Source of the DNA: a virus
Virus record (IMG/VR): IMGVR_UViG_3300008262_000131
Span: 1-39,227 of that record
Length of the DNA stretch: 39,227 bases
Strand: one strand, 5' to 3'
How positions within the stretch are numbered: position 1 is the first letter of the stretch; each line of letters opens with the position of its first letter. The position numbers and the translations under genes are program-made. Positions 1-6,719 of the stretch are shown here, piece by piece. The notes under the pieces are model-generated. The model had not been told where the DNA came from, did not search any database, and worked only from the letters and a program-made list of their open reading frames with translations.

Positions 1-671
1 CCAGTTCTGAGTACCTTATGATTTAAGACCTCTTCCACCGAAGTCGATTCCAACCTTACCAATTCCTTCGTTGTGTTTACCCTATGATTTAATACCTCTT
101 CCACCTTGGAATATTGAGTGTTACATACTCTCAGAGTTGTGGATACCTTACTATTTAATACCTCACCCAACTTAGAGCTTGTCGTGTGGCGAAACGCACA
201 GGTTGTGGATACCTTACTATTTAAGACCTCTTCCACCCTTGAAAGAGGATGTAAGAACGTATGCCGCGTTGTGGATATCCTATGATTCAAGACCTCTTCC
301 ACCAACAAAATGGAATACCAACCGTATTCCTTTGTTGTGGATACCCTATGATTTAAGACCTCTTCCACCCTTGAAGTTCTTTTGTTACCTGGGTTCACTG
401 TTGTGGATACCCTATGATTTAAGACCTCTTCCACCCAAGAAGCGAGTATTGGTTCAAAATCTTCACGTTCCAAAGAAAAAATGGTGAAGAAACTTGGAAA
501 AAAACTATACCTCCAATACAATGTACCAGTGTTTTCAAATTCAAAATACCAATACTTTTCTTCTCTATTAATTAACCATATTGAATCTTTATATGGGATT
601 ATCTCCGCATTACCTAATTCTTTGTATAGTTGTTTGAATACAACCTGTTTTAATCTATCAGTTACTTTCAT
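1..671 (-). CDS. Array protein 1: N-terminal WV domain plus 22-residue hypervariable repeats (3' end outside window)
   Basis: Open from the ATG at 669-671 to the left edge (223 codons), so the C-terminus is missing. Residues 1 to about 85 form a domain (MKVTDRLKQVVFKQLYKELG, then WLINREEKYWYFEF, then FEPILASW) shared with three other genes here. It continues into seven visible units VEEVLNHRVSTT plus ten variable residues (VNPGNKRTSR, KEYGWYSILL, RHTFLHPLSR, CAFRHTTSSK, LRVCNTQYSK, KELVRLESTS). The last visible unit drifts to VLRT. The start lies 1 base after the stop of the gene at 673, so it is the third gene of a compact array operon. Function unknown; a repetitive display or binding protein, or a translated CRISPR-like array, are both open. 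Confidence 0.88.
   Translation of the reverse strand, partial: MKVTDRLKQVVFKQLYKELGNAEIIPYKDSIWLINREEKYWYFEFENTGTLYWRYSFFPSFFTIFSLEREDFEPILASWVEEVLNHRVSTTVNPGNKRTSRVEEVLNHRVSTTKEYGWYSILLVEEVLNHRISTTRHTFLHPLSRVEEVLNSKVSTTCAFRHTTSSKLGEVLNSKVSTTLRVCNTQYSKVEEVLNHRVNTTKELVRLESTSVEEVLNHKVLRT
4..435 (-). repeat. CRISPR-like array 1, 7 repeats and 6 unique spacers, inside a coding sequence
   Basis: Plus-strand repeats of 36 bp start at 4, 70, 136, 202, 268, 334 and 400, a constant 66-bp period. The form is GTTGTGGATACC, then CTATGATTTAAGA, then CCTCTTCCACC. The six 30-bp spacers (40-69, 106-135, 172-201, 238-267, 304-333, 370-399) share no similarity I can see. Repeats next to the N-terminal domain (334, 400) are identical, while the distal ones at 4, 70 and 136 carry several changes (GTTCTGAG, GTTGTGTTTACC, CTCACCCAAC). 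GTGGA near one end and TCCAC near the other form a 5-bp dyad. The array continues beyond the left edge. Confidence 0.92.
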
Positions 672-672
672 A

Positions 673-1398
673 TTATTTTTGATTTAATACCTCATCTACC
701 GATTCCGCTCTTCTTGAGATGTATTCTTCCGTTTTGGATACCTTACGATTCAATATATCTTCCACCAAAAAGTTTCCTTCACCTACGTCACGGACTGTTT
801 TGGATACCTTAATATCCAATACCTCTTCCATCTCAAGATTACCTCTTGGGTGGAGATACTCCGTTGTAGATACCTTACGATTCAATACCTGTTCCACCAA
901 ATAGTTGTTAGATAAGGTCATGTTTTTTGTTGTGGATACCTTACTATTCAATACCTCTTCCATCATATCATTCGAAGTGAAACTGAATTGCTGAGTTGTA
1001 GATACCTTACTATTCAATACCTCTTCCACCCCTCGCTTAAAATTTCTGAAACGGCTTGCAGTTGTGGATACCTTACTATTCAATACCTCTTCCACCCCGC
1101 CATCCATGACATATTGCGTGCTGTCAGTTGTGGATACCTTACTATTCAATACCTCTTCCACCCAAGATGAAATAATTGGTTCAAAATCTTTGGACTCCAA
1201 AGAGAAAAAAGAAAAGAAAGATTTGAAATAATCATATCTCCAATATAAACATCCACTTTCAGTTAGTTGGAAATACCAGTATTTTTCTTCTCTATCAATA
1301 AACCAATAACTGTATTGGGTAGGGATAATTTCCACATTACCTAATTCTTTATATAGTTGTTTGAATATGAGTTGTTTTAATCTATCCGTTACTTTCAT
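673..1398 (-). CDS. Array protein 2: WV domain plus eight 22-residue hypervariable repeats
   Basis: 241 residues. The N-terminal domain (MKVTDRLKQLIFKQLYKELG, WFIDREEKYWYF, FEPIISSW) is followed by VEEVLNSKVSTT units separated by ten variable residues (DSTQYVMDGG, ASRFRNFKRG, QQFSFTSNDM and others). Toward the C-terminus the conserved part drifts: VEQVLNRKVSTT, MEEVLDIKVSKT, VEDILNRKVSKT, ending VDEVLNQK. The start overlaps the end of the upstream array gene by 17 bp and the stop is 1 bp from the next gene, which suggests coupled translation in one transcript from the promoter at 2158-2188. Unlike the neighbouring small proteins it lacks the ITES peptide. Function unknown. Confidence 0.9.
   Translation of the reverse strand: MKVTDRLKQLIFKQLYKELGNVEIIPTQYSYWFIDREEKYWYFQLTESGCLYWRYDYFKSFFSFFSLESKDFEPIISSWVEEVLNSKVSTTDSTQYVMDGGVEEVLNSKVSTTASRFRNFKRGVEEVLNSKVSTTQQFSFTSNDMMEEVLNSKVSTTKNMTLSNNYLVEQVLNRKVSTTEYLHPRGNLEMEEVLDIKVSKTVRDVGEGNFLVEDILNRKVSKTEEYISRRAESVDEVLNQK
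681..1162 (-). repeat. CRISPR-like array 2, 7 full repeats plus a truncated terminal repeat, 7 spacers
   Basis: Full repeats start at 731, 797, 863, 929, 995, 1061 and 1127, with a truncated copy at 681-700 that keeps the same register. Every spacer is 30 bp (701, 767, 833, 899, 965, 1031, 1097). Repeats at 1061 and 1127 are identical. Those at 731 and 797 begin GTTTTGG and have further changes, so decay is toward the gene's 3' end. Relative to arrays 1, 3 and 4 the repeat carries TACTATTCAATACC, which is two synonymous changes plus one His-to-Ser change in the encoded peptide. Confidence 0.93.
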
Positions 1399-2152
1399 TT
1401 TCTTTTTTGTTGTTTAATGCCTTTTTCACCCAAACACTATTTAATACTTCTTCCACTGACCTTTCGGAAAATAAGGAATTATTTTTAGTTGTAGATACCC
1501 TACTATCTAATACTTTTTTTACCTTTCTTTTTTGGGTGGCGTCTACTTCAAAAGTTTCGGATACCTTATGATTTAATATTTCTTCCACCCCGCAGCGTTG
1601 AAGACCTTCAAAACCGACTGTTGTGGACACCTTACTATCTAATACCTCTTCCACCTGCTGGTAGTATGCTCCACTCCATGATTCAGTTGTGGACACCTTA
1701 CTATCTAATACCTCTTCCACCGAAGTTTGTTGTCTTCTAGCGGAAAGAGGGGTTGTGGATACCTTATGATTTAATACCTCTTCCACCTCGTGATGTGCTC
1801 GGCCAATGGGAAATTCGGTTGTGGATACCTTATGATTTAAGACCTCTTCCACCTGAAGTAAGCGGTGGGCCAATGTATTACCTGTTGTGGATACCTTATG
1901 ATTTAATACCTCTTCCACCCAAGAAGATATTATTGGTTCAAACTCACTCTGTTCCAAAGAGAAAATACTGAAAAACGATGGGAAGAATGAGTATCTCCAA
2001 AATAAACATCCCTCTTTAGACAACTGAAAATACCAATAACAATTTTCCCTATCAATGAACCATACAGAGTCTTTATATGGGATTATCTCCACATTACCTA
2101 ACTCTTTGTATAGGTGTTTGAATATGAGTTGTTTTAGCTTATCTGTAACCAT
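1382..2152 (-). CDS. Array protein 3: WV domain plus hypervariable 22-residue repeats
   Basis: First gene of the three-array operon. I take the ATG at 2150-2152 (MVTDKLKQL), 5 bases after a TATCTTTG box; the upstream GTG at 2158 overlaps that box. The domain (WFIDRENCYWYFQL, FEPIISSW) leads into three perfect VEEVLNHKVSTT units with GNTLAHRLLQ, EFPIGRAHHE and PLSARRQQTS between. Two VEEVLDSKVSTT units, VEEILNHKVSET, VKKVLDSRVSTT and a collapsed tail (VEEVLNSVWVKKALNNKK) follow. The collapsed tail looks like a partial deletion between two repeats. Function unknown. Confidence 0.9.
   Translation of the reverse strand: MVTDKLKQLIFKHLYKELGNVEIIPYKDSVWFIDRENCYWYFQLSKEGCLFWRYSFFPSFFSIFSLEQSEFEPIISSWVEEVLNHKVSTTGNTLAHRLLQVEEVLNHKVSTTEFPIGRAHHEVEEVLNHKVSTTPLSARRQQTSVEEVLDSKVSTTESWSGAYYQQVEEVLDSKVSTTVGFEGLQRCGVEEILNHKVSETFEVDATQKRKVKKVLDSRVSTTKNNSLFSERSVEEVLNSVWVKKALNNKKENESNG
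1409..1919 (-). repeat. CRISPR-like array 3, 7 repeats plus decayed trailer, 7 spacers
   Basis: Repeats start at 1488, 1554, 1620, 1686, 1752, 1818 and 1884. A decayed copy lies in 1422-1457 and another remnant at 1409-1430, apparently fused by deletion. All seven spacers (1458, 1524, 1590, 1656, 1722, 1788, 1854) are 30 bp. Repeats at 1752 and 1884 are identical, and the repeat at 1818 is identical to three repeats in array 4 more than 5 kb away. The spacers at 1788 and 1854 share the 8-mer GGCCAATG, the only spacer-spacer similarity I noticed. Confidence 0.93.
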
Positions 2153-2157
2153 AAGCA

Positions 2158-2188
2158 CAAAGATACTAAAAAACTTTGAAAATACAAA
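2158..2188 (-). promoter_or_regulatory. Bacteroidota-type promoter of the array operon
   Basis: On the minus strand TTTG (2185-2188) is followed after exactly 19 bases by TATCTTTG (2158-2165), matching the Bacteroidota consensus TTTG-N19-TAnnTTTG. Only 5 bases separate the box from the ATG at 2152, so the transcript would be nearly or fully leaderless. It should drive genes 1382-2152, 673-1398 and 1-671. Confidence 0.75.
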
Positions 2189-2527
2189 TTAATAATCAGT
2201 TGGTATTTTTAACGACCATTGACTGTATAATTTATGATTGGTCATATTACCCCCCAAGTTCAGTTTTTTCTTGACCCATTGTCCGATAACTGATTCAGCT
2301 TTATACGACTCTATAGAAAAGAATGAAGATACTTTTTGAATTAATTCAAAATAGATAAAACACAACTCATCATTACGATGTCTACCACCATATTTAATCT
2401 GAGCAAACCAATCGTCTGAATTTACAAAGTATGTACTGGCACCTTTTTTAAGGATATCAAAATTCTGGCTATCAAGAAACTTGAGTATTGCTTTATCTAA
2501 TTGTGATTCTGTGATTAAATATTTCAT
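2189..2527 (-). CDS. Small ITES-tagged WV-domain protein
   Basis: 112 residues starting MKYLITESQLDKAILKFLDS. The later part (YFVNSDDWFAQIKY, FFSIES, VIGQWVKKKLN) lines up with the N-terminal domain of the array proteins (FFSIFSLE, IISSWVEEVLN) and with the products at 4036, 5714 and 6393. It is therefore a non-repeated paralogue of the array proteins, carrying the LITES peptide that they lack. Its start overlaps the end of the 2524-2895 gene by 4 bases (coupled translation). Function unknown; the N-terminal peptide may target it to virions. Confidence 0.85.
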   Translation of the reverse strand: MKYLITESQLDKAILKFLDSQNFDILKKGASTYFVNSDDWFAQIKYGGRHRNDELCFIYFELIQKVSSFFSIESYKAESVIGQWVKKKLNLGGNMTNHKLYSQWSLKIPTDY

Positions 2528-2895
2528 GATAATGTTATACTTCTAACTGATTTAACTTCGTAGTCAGGAAAGAACTCATTAAATACATCTGACATAATGA
2601 ATTTGCCGTGAACTAACCAAATAGGATGAGGAAAGGCTGTACCATATACATCGTCAAAGTTCCTATTATAGTATAAATCACCACTTGGTTTATTATAAAC
2701 CATTACGGCGTTTTGGTCACTATCAAATAGGTTAAGTCTTATATCATTTTCAGAATACGAGTCAACCAAATTTTCAAAATAACGAATCATTTTAGGTTTT
2801 AGTCTTTCGTATTGTTCCGTATATTCAAAATCTCTCCAAGTTCTTTCAAGTTCGGATATTAATTTATGTTGTGACTCGGTAATAATATACTTCAT
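2524..2895 (-). CDS. Small ITES-tagged protein of unknown function
   Basis: 123 residues beginning MKYIITESQHKLISELERTW. The body is charged and aromatic (YFENLVDSYSEND, FFPDYEVKSV) without a motif I recognise. It is divergent from the gene at 2928. The 32-bp gap between the two start codons is AT-only except for isolated bases and has TATTTAT-type elements facing both ways. Upstream partner of 2189-2527, with a 4-base overlap. Supported as a gene by start signal, tag peptide and packing. Confidence 0.82.
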   Translation of the reverse strand: MKYIITESQHKLISELERTWRDFEYTEQYERLKPKMIRYFENLVDSYSENDIRLNLFDSDQNAVMVYNKPSGDLYYNRNFDDVYGTAFPHPIWLVHGKFIMSDVFNEFFPDYEVKSVRSITLS

Positions 2896-2927
2896 GTAAT
2901 AATAAATATAATTATATTTATAATATT

Positions 2928-3251
2928 ATGAACCTACAAGAGAATATAAAAAAAGTATTAAGGGAAGAAACAGATTTTTCACCAAAGTTCAAAAGAAGAT
3001 TGAATAGATTTAAATCGTTTGTATGGGATAACAATGTAACTAATTATCCCTGTGATTTTGAAAACTTTGAAGCGTTCATGCGTGGTATACAACATGAAAT
3101 TATGGACATGATTACAGATGGTTCTGATACCGATGGCCCGTTGTCTGATTGGTTAAAATATAAAGATGCTGTTACGTATGTAGAAAACTACATGAGGGAT
3201 GACTTAGAAAAGTTTTATAATAAGCAATGTGTTGATGTCTTATACGTATAA
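2928..3251 (+). CDS. Small LREE-tagged protein of unknown function
   Basis: 107 residues. The N-terminus MNLQENIKKVLREETDF is the third kind of tag in the window, also at 4726 and 5099. It is preceded by TATATTTATAATATT just before the ATG. The rest is acidic and helix-forming (DMITDGSDTDGPLSDW, YMRDDLEKFY). It overlaps the convergent gene at 3240 by 12 bp. No known domain recognised. Confidence 0.8.
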   Translation: MNLQENIKKVLREETDFSPKFKRRLNRFKSFVWDNNVTNYPCDFENFEAFMRGIQHEIMDMITDGSDTDGPLSDWLKYKDAVTYVENYMRDDLEKFYNKQCVDVLYV

Positions 3252-3596
3252 ATTAAGAAATTGTTCCACTGATATTCCAAGACCTGAGATACCAAAAAGT
3301 TCCATAAATTCAGACTCATCATATCTATCACATCCGTTATTGATAATCCAAGGAATATCTGTAACATAATTCATCTGATAAAGTATATTATAACTATTAT
3401 CTAATTTTATAAGATACAACGGACCATAGTAATCCATACTAAGTCTTCTTCGTAAACCATCATCGGTAATACAGTTATCAAAAGACATCATTACATCAAT
3501 TAAATCTGGGTCAATCTCCACACGACCCGTAAGGTCAATATTAAACTTGTTTTTAATGAATGTTTTTAATTTAGATTCAGTAATTAAGTATTTCAT
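3240..3596 (-). CDS. Small ITES-tagged protein of unknown function
   Basis: 118 residues from the ATG at 3594-3596 (MKYLITESKLKTFIKNKFN). A longer reading frame extends 15 codons upstream, but the tag and the ATATTTATATATA upstream element fix the start here. The body (VEIDPDLIDVMMSFDNC, GISGLGISVEQFLNLYV) is not recognised. The 3' end overlaps the convergent 2928 gene by 12 bp. Confidence 0.8.
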   Translation of the reverse strand: MKYLITESKLKTFIKNKFNIDLTGRVEIDPDLIDVMMSFDNCITDDGLRRRLSMDYYGPLYLIKLDNSYNILYQMNYVTDIPWIINNGCDRYDESEFMELFGISGLGISVEQFLNLYV

Positions 3597-3612
3597 TATA
3601 TATAAATATAAG

Positions 3613-4023
3613 TTAACAATTTCCTGTATTATAAACCTCAATATTATGACCTCTAATTAGACCGCCACCCAACTGATATAAAGCCTTAGAAATAACATCT
3701 CTATACATACTTCTTGTACCTTCCTCATAGATATACCTTCCCACATTTGCAGGGGCTGGCTTAGGTATGTAGACAACCAAATTCATAGAGTCACGAGTGG
3801 GGATGATATTATAACTACAATACATCAAGACGGTTGAGATATCATTTTCAATTATAGTTTTTGTTAGAAAGATAATATCTTCTCTTGTTCCTTTAAGACC
3901 AATCTCATCAATAATATCTTCAGGTTCCTTATCAGTCATTTTACACAGAGTACGCATACCAAATTTCTCTAATAAAGGTTTAAGAGTTTTGCTATATTGA
4001 TTCTCAGTGATTAAGTATTTCAT
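3613..4023 (-). CDS. Small ITEN-tagged protein of unknown function
   Basis: 136 residues beginning MKYLITENQYSKTLKPLLEK, with ATATTTACATATA just upstream of the ATG. Segments DEIGLKGTREDIIFLTKTI and NLVVYIPKPAPANVGRYI are seen but match no family I know. It lies 12 bp downstream of 4036-4368 and 16 bp upstream of the 3240-3596 gene in the same direction. Confidence 0.8.
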   Translation of the reverse strand: MKYLITENQYSKTLKPLLEKFGMRTLCKMTDKEPEDIIDEIGLKGTREDIIFLTKTIIENDISTVLMYCSYNIIPTRDSMNLVVYIPKPAPANVGRYIYEEGTRSMYRDVISKALYQLGGGLIRGHNIEVYNTGNC

Positions 4024-4035
4024 TATATGTAAATA

Positions 4036-4368
4036 TTAGTTATAGTGAACCCTCAAAACTTCGGACTTGCTAAAGACAACCCATTGCGCGTAACTGACTT
4101 CCATTTGTAAGGTATCCGCAACCCAATTACCGATAATGTTTTTAGAGGTGACTTCATTTAAAGAAAATAATACAGAGATGTCCTCAATTAAATTCAACGT
4201 TATCTGACCAACACCATTTTTTTTATTATATCTAATTTGGGCATGTTCATCCTCTTCTGAATTAACAAAGAATATATTACTACTTGTTTCAATCTGAATA
4301 AAGTTCTGACTATCCAAATATCTAAAGATTACTCTGTCTAATTGTGATTCGGTGATAAGGTATTTCAT
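4036..4368 (-). CDS. Small ITES-tagged WV-domain protein
   Basis: 110 residues: MKYLITESQLDRVIFRYLDS, IFFVNSEEDEHAQIRY, LFSLNE, IIGNWVADTLQMEV. Same family as 2189, 5714, 6393 and the array-protein N-terminal domains. The C-terminal WVADTLQMEV corresponds in position to the repeated WVEEVLNHKV of the arrays. It sits 3 bp downstream of the 4372-4692 gene. Function unknown. Confidence 0.85.
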   Translation of the reverse strand: MKYLITESQLDRVIFRYLDSQNFIQIETSSNIFFVNSEEDEHAQIRYNKKNGVGQITLNLIEDISVLFSLNEVTSKNIIGNWVADTLQMEVSYAQWVVFSKSEVLRVHYN

Positions 4369-4371
4369 ATA

Positions 4372-4692
4372 TTAATAATCAAAAAACATAACATCAACAT
4401 CAAATGCTTTACTAAACCAATCAGAAATGAATTTACCTGATTGCTCTTTATCAAGTGGATACATGGATGAAAACTTATCTAAAAAAGATTCATCAATAAA
4501 TAATCTACCATCGCTGTGGTCAAACTCCATTAAAATAAAAAAATCAGGGCCTCTTTCAGGGCTATATATATTAATGAAATCACTATCAGATGTTCTATCA
4601 TAATCTAATAATTTATTTAACTCAGATATCATTAAATTATTTATTACCGATTTGACTTTATCTAATTGTGATTCGGTGATGAGGTATTTCAT
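4372..4692 (-). CDS. Small ITES-tagged protein, possibly a distant WV-domain relative
   Basis: 106 residues from ATG 4690-4692 (MKYLITESQLDKVKSVINNL). The longer frame upstream would add seven hydrophobic residues encoded by the AT-rich promoter region and is rejected. The C-terminal FISDWFSKAFDVDV resembles the IGKWVENTLDMEV end of the WV-domain family, suggesting distant kinship. Divergent from 4726 across 33 bp with TATTTAT elements in both directions. Confidence 0.8.
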   Translation of the reverse strand: MKYLITESQLDKVKSVINNLMISELNKLLDYDRTSDSDFINIYSPERGPDFFILMEFDHSDGRLFIDESFLDKFSSMYPLDKEQSGKFISDWFSKAFDVDVMFFDY

Positions 4693-4725
4693 ATAAAATA
4701 TAAATATAATCATATTTATAATAAT

Positions 4726-5097
4726 ATGAACTTAGAAGGGACAATTAAAAGGATACTCAAAGAAGAATTCAAAAAGGATAAGATAATTGACGGATATATT
4801 ACGTCATTAATTAAACCTGTTGGTCGATTTAAAGAGGGGTATAATCATGACGCTGGTAGATTTGACATCACTGACAATAATGATAATTTACGTGCTACCA
4901 TATTCTATAACAAAAGAAGAGACGCAATGGAAGTTATGATTGATGAGGATATATGGAATCTTTTGTCTTCAGTGTTCTCAAGGGAAACTTGGGATGAGAT
5001 AAATGATAGTTTGGTTAAATGGTTCCAAGAAAATTACGATGAGTTAGAAGATATCTACGAAGTTAATACGTTTGATAATGCTGAATATGCTTACTAA
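4726..5097 (+). CDS. Small LKEE-tagged protein of unknown function
   Basis: 123 residues with N-terminus MNLEGTIKRILKEEFKK, close to 2928 and 5099. TATTTATAATA ends 3 bases before the ATG. The body includes AGRFDITDNNDNLRATIFY and an acidic end. The next gene starts 1 base after this stop, so the two probably form a two-gene unit. Not recognised. Confidence 0.8.
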   Translation: MNLEGTIKRILKEEFKKDKIIDGYITSLIKPVGRFKEGYNHDAGRFDITDNNDNLRATIFYNKRRDAMEVMIDEDIWNLLSSVFSRETWDEINDSLVKWFQENYDELEDIYEVNTFDNAEYAY

Positions 5098-5098
5098 T

Positions 5099-5428
5099 AT
5101 GAACTTAAAAGAATCTATAAAAAGAATACTGAGGGAAGAACTATCGGCGAGAATTAAAAGAAGACTTTCTAATGATGAAATGGAAAATGAGTTTCTTGAA
5201 TCTTTTGAAGATGCTTATCGTATTACAAAGAACAGAAAGGTTTTAAGTTCACATTTTTTAGATGAGTTAGTCTACACAACAATAACCGTTATGATGGATG
5301 GGGTACATTGGAGATTTGTTAGTACATTACCTGAAGATGAATTTTGGTATGATGATATACACCAAGGGTTAGAAAATCATTATAGAAAAAGAATTACACG
5401 GATGTATAATGAAAGAAAAGGTTTCTAA
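5099..5428 (+). CDS. Small LREE-tagged protein of unknown function
   Basis: 109 residues beginning MNLKESIKRILREELSARIK; this ATG, not the one at 5072, restores the tag shared with 2928 and 4726. It starts 1 base after the preceding stop. The body is charged and probably helical (DEMENEFLESFEDAYR, YRKRITRMYNERKGF). No known domain seen; no separate promoter needed. Confidence 0.8.
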   Translation: MNLKESIKRILREELSARIKRRLSNDEMENEFLESFEDAYRITKNRKVLSSHFLDELVYTTITVMMDGVHWRFVSTLPEDEFWYDDIHQGLENHYRKRITRMYNERKGF

Positions 5429-5431
5429 AGA

Positions 5432-5710
5432 TTAATTAGAGTTTAAGAATTTAAGTAATGCTCTAATATATTCGGAACGTTTATCATAGAATTCAGTATC
5501 ATTATCATATTGAAAAAACTCTTCACCTCTATGTCTATCAATGAACTTTTCAATTAATTCATAAGCGTAGTCATCTCTGTCTGCAGAATCTTCAAAATCT
5601 TCTTCATCCATAATGTAGTTATAATCATCCCTAAGTGCTTCCAATTCATCCATTGTAAACCTCCTAAGTAAAAATGCTTCTAACTGTGATTCTGTAATTA
5701 AGTATTTCAT
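5432..5710 (-). CDS. Small acidic ITES-tagged protein
   Basis: 92 residues: MKYLITESQLEAFLLRRF followed by a strongly acidic body (DEEDFEDSADRDDYAYEL) and a basic end (KRSEYIRALLKFLNSN). It follows the 5714 gene by 3 bp and converges with 5099-5428. Function unknown; a small adaptor-like protein is conceivable but nothing in the sequence says so. Confidence 0.8.
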   Translation of the reverse strand: MKYLITESQLEAFLLRRFTMDELEALRDDYNYIMDEEDFEDSADRDDYAYELIEKFIDRHRGEEFFQYDNDTEFYDKRSEYIRALLKFLNSN

Positions 5711-5713
5711 ATA

Positions 5714-6010
5714 TTAAAACATCCAGCCTGTACTTTTAACTTCCATATCTAAAGTGTTCTCAACCCATTTACCAATAAGTTCCTCTGAGTAGTTACTATC
5801 TAAACTAAATAGACTTGTAATCTCACTTATTAAATCATAATAAATGATACACTTATGATTATATATATCATAAACAACATAGGCATAATCATCATGACCT
5901 TTTCTAACAAAATAAATGTGAGTAGTTTTATCAAGTATCTTTAGGTCCAAACCATTCAGATACTTCATAACAACTTTTTCTAATTTTGATTCTGTAATAA
6001 TATATTTCAT
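5714..6010 (-). CDS. Small ITES-tagged WV-domain protein
   Basis: 98 residues: MKYIITESKLEKVVMKYLNG, IYFVRKGHDDYAYVVY, LFSLDS, LIGKWVENTLDMEVKST. The last segment aligns particularly well with the array unit WVEEVLNHKVSTT, including the KVST-like ending, which makes this a good model for the ancestor of the repeat. It overlaps the 6007 gene by 4 bp. Confidence 0.85.
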   Translation of the reverse strand: MKYIITESKLEKVVMKYLNGLDLKILDKTTHIYFVRKGHDDYAYVVYDIYNHKCIIYYDLISEITSLFSLDSNYSEELIGKWVENTLDMEVKSTGWMF

Positions 6011-6324
6011 AATATTAATCTTACATCTATTGTTATGCCGTGAACCTCATATGGTGCAAAACCTGTATATGGGTTAAGTCCGCTTGTTTTAATACTCAAA
6101 AAATCTTTTATCGACCTTCTAATCTCACGTTCTAAATTTAATTCCTTTAGTTTATTAAGATTATAATGGTAAGGGTTGGTTATATATGAATCATCAATAT
6201 GAGAAACGTAAACATCAATTAACATCTCATCATCAAACTCACTCTTTCTAACTTTAATCTCGTCAGGAGAGTATAATGTATTAATTAGTTTTACAATTGC
6301 TTTAACCTTATGCTCAATCTTCAT
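6007..6324 (-). CDS. Small untagged protein of unknown function
   Basis: 105 residues starting MKIEHKVKAIVKLINTLY, without the ITES peptide. The body (DEMLIDVYVSHIDDSY, LNLEREIRRSIKDFLSIK, YEVHGITIDVRLIL) alternates strands and a helix, and no family is recognised. The 3' end overlaps the start of 5714-6010 by 4 bases, so it heads a small minus-strand operon through 5432. Confidence 0.75.
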   Translation of the reverse strand: MKIEHKVKAIVKLINTLYSPDEIKVRKSEFDDEMLIDVYVSHIDDSYITNPYHYNLNKLKELNLEREIRRSIKDFLSIKTSGLNPYTGFAPYEVHGITIDVRLIL

Positions 6325-6392
6325 ATTATAATAAATACAAAGATAAGTATAAACTCGTATAGGATTATAATGGGGAGTGGGGGAAATAATTA

Positions 6393-6689
6393 CTATTTAA
6401 TTATAATTCCTTCAACTCTTCTATCCAAAGTATTCTCAACCCATCTAGCAATAACATATTTAGCATTATCAAATTCTATAGAGAAGAAATCTTTAATCTC
6501 ATCAATTAACTCAAAACTTATTCCACAGTCACCACTTCTAAAGTATTCGATTAATGTGTCGATATATTCATCATCTTCCGAATTAACAAAGTATATTGCG
6601 TTTCCTCTTTTAATCTGAATAAAGTTCTTAATATCCAAATATCTAAAGATTACTTTATCTAATTGTGATTCTGTTATGAGGTATTTCAT
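6393..6689 (-). CDS. Small ITES-tagged WV-domain protein
   Basis: 98 residues: MKYLITESQLDKVIFRYLDI, IYFVNSEDDEYIDTLIEY, FFSIEF, VIARWVENTLDRRVEG. Same family as 2189, 4036 and 5714. It lies immediately downstream of array gene 4 on the same strand but has its own upstream TATTTATATACA element. Non-repeated paralogue placed next to a repeated one, which helps interpret the arrays. Confidence 0.85.
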   Translation of the reverse strand: MKYLITESQLDKVIFRYLDIKNFIQIKRGNAIYFVNSEDDEYIDTLIEYFRSGDCGISFELIDEIKDFFSIEFDNAKYVIARWVENTLDRRVEGIIIK

Positions 6690-6719
6690 TGTATATAAAT
6701 ATCATAAAGATAATAACTA

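Noticed and set aside
179-1971. Plus-strand open frames through the arrays (179-487, 719-904, 988-1170, 1753-1971)
   Set aside because: They exist only because the 66-bp period keeps any frame open; starts fall inside spacers or repeats, there is no upstream signal, and the minus frame carries the conserved domain.
1-2152. Ordinary host-type CRISPR-Cas locus
   Set aside because: No cas gene is present in the window, repeats are translated and vary synonymously, and the repeat resembles the C-terminus of a neighbouring protein family. I keep the term CRISPR-like only for the geometry.
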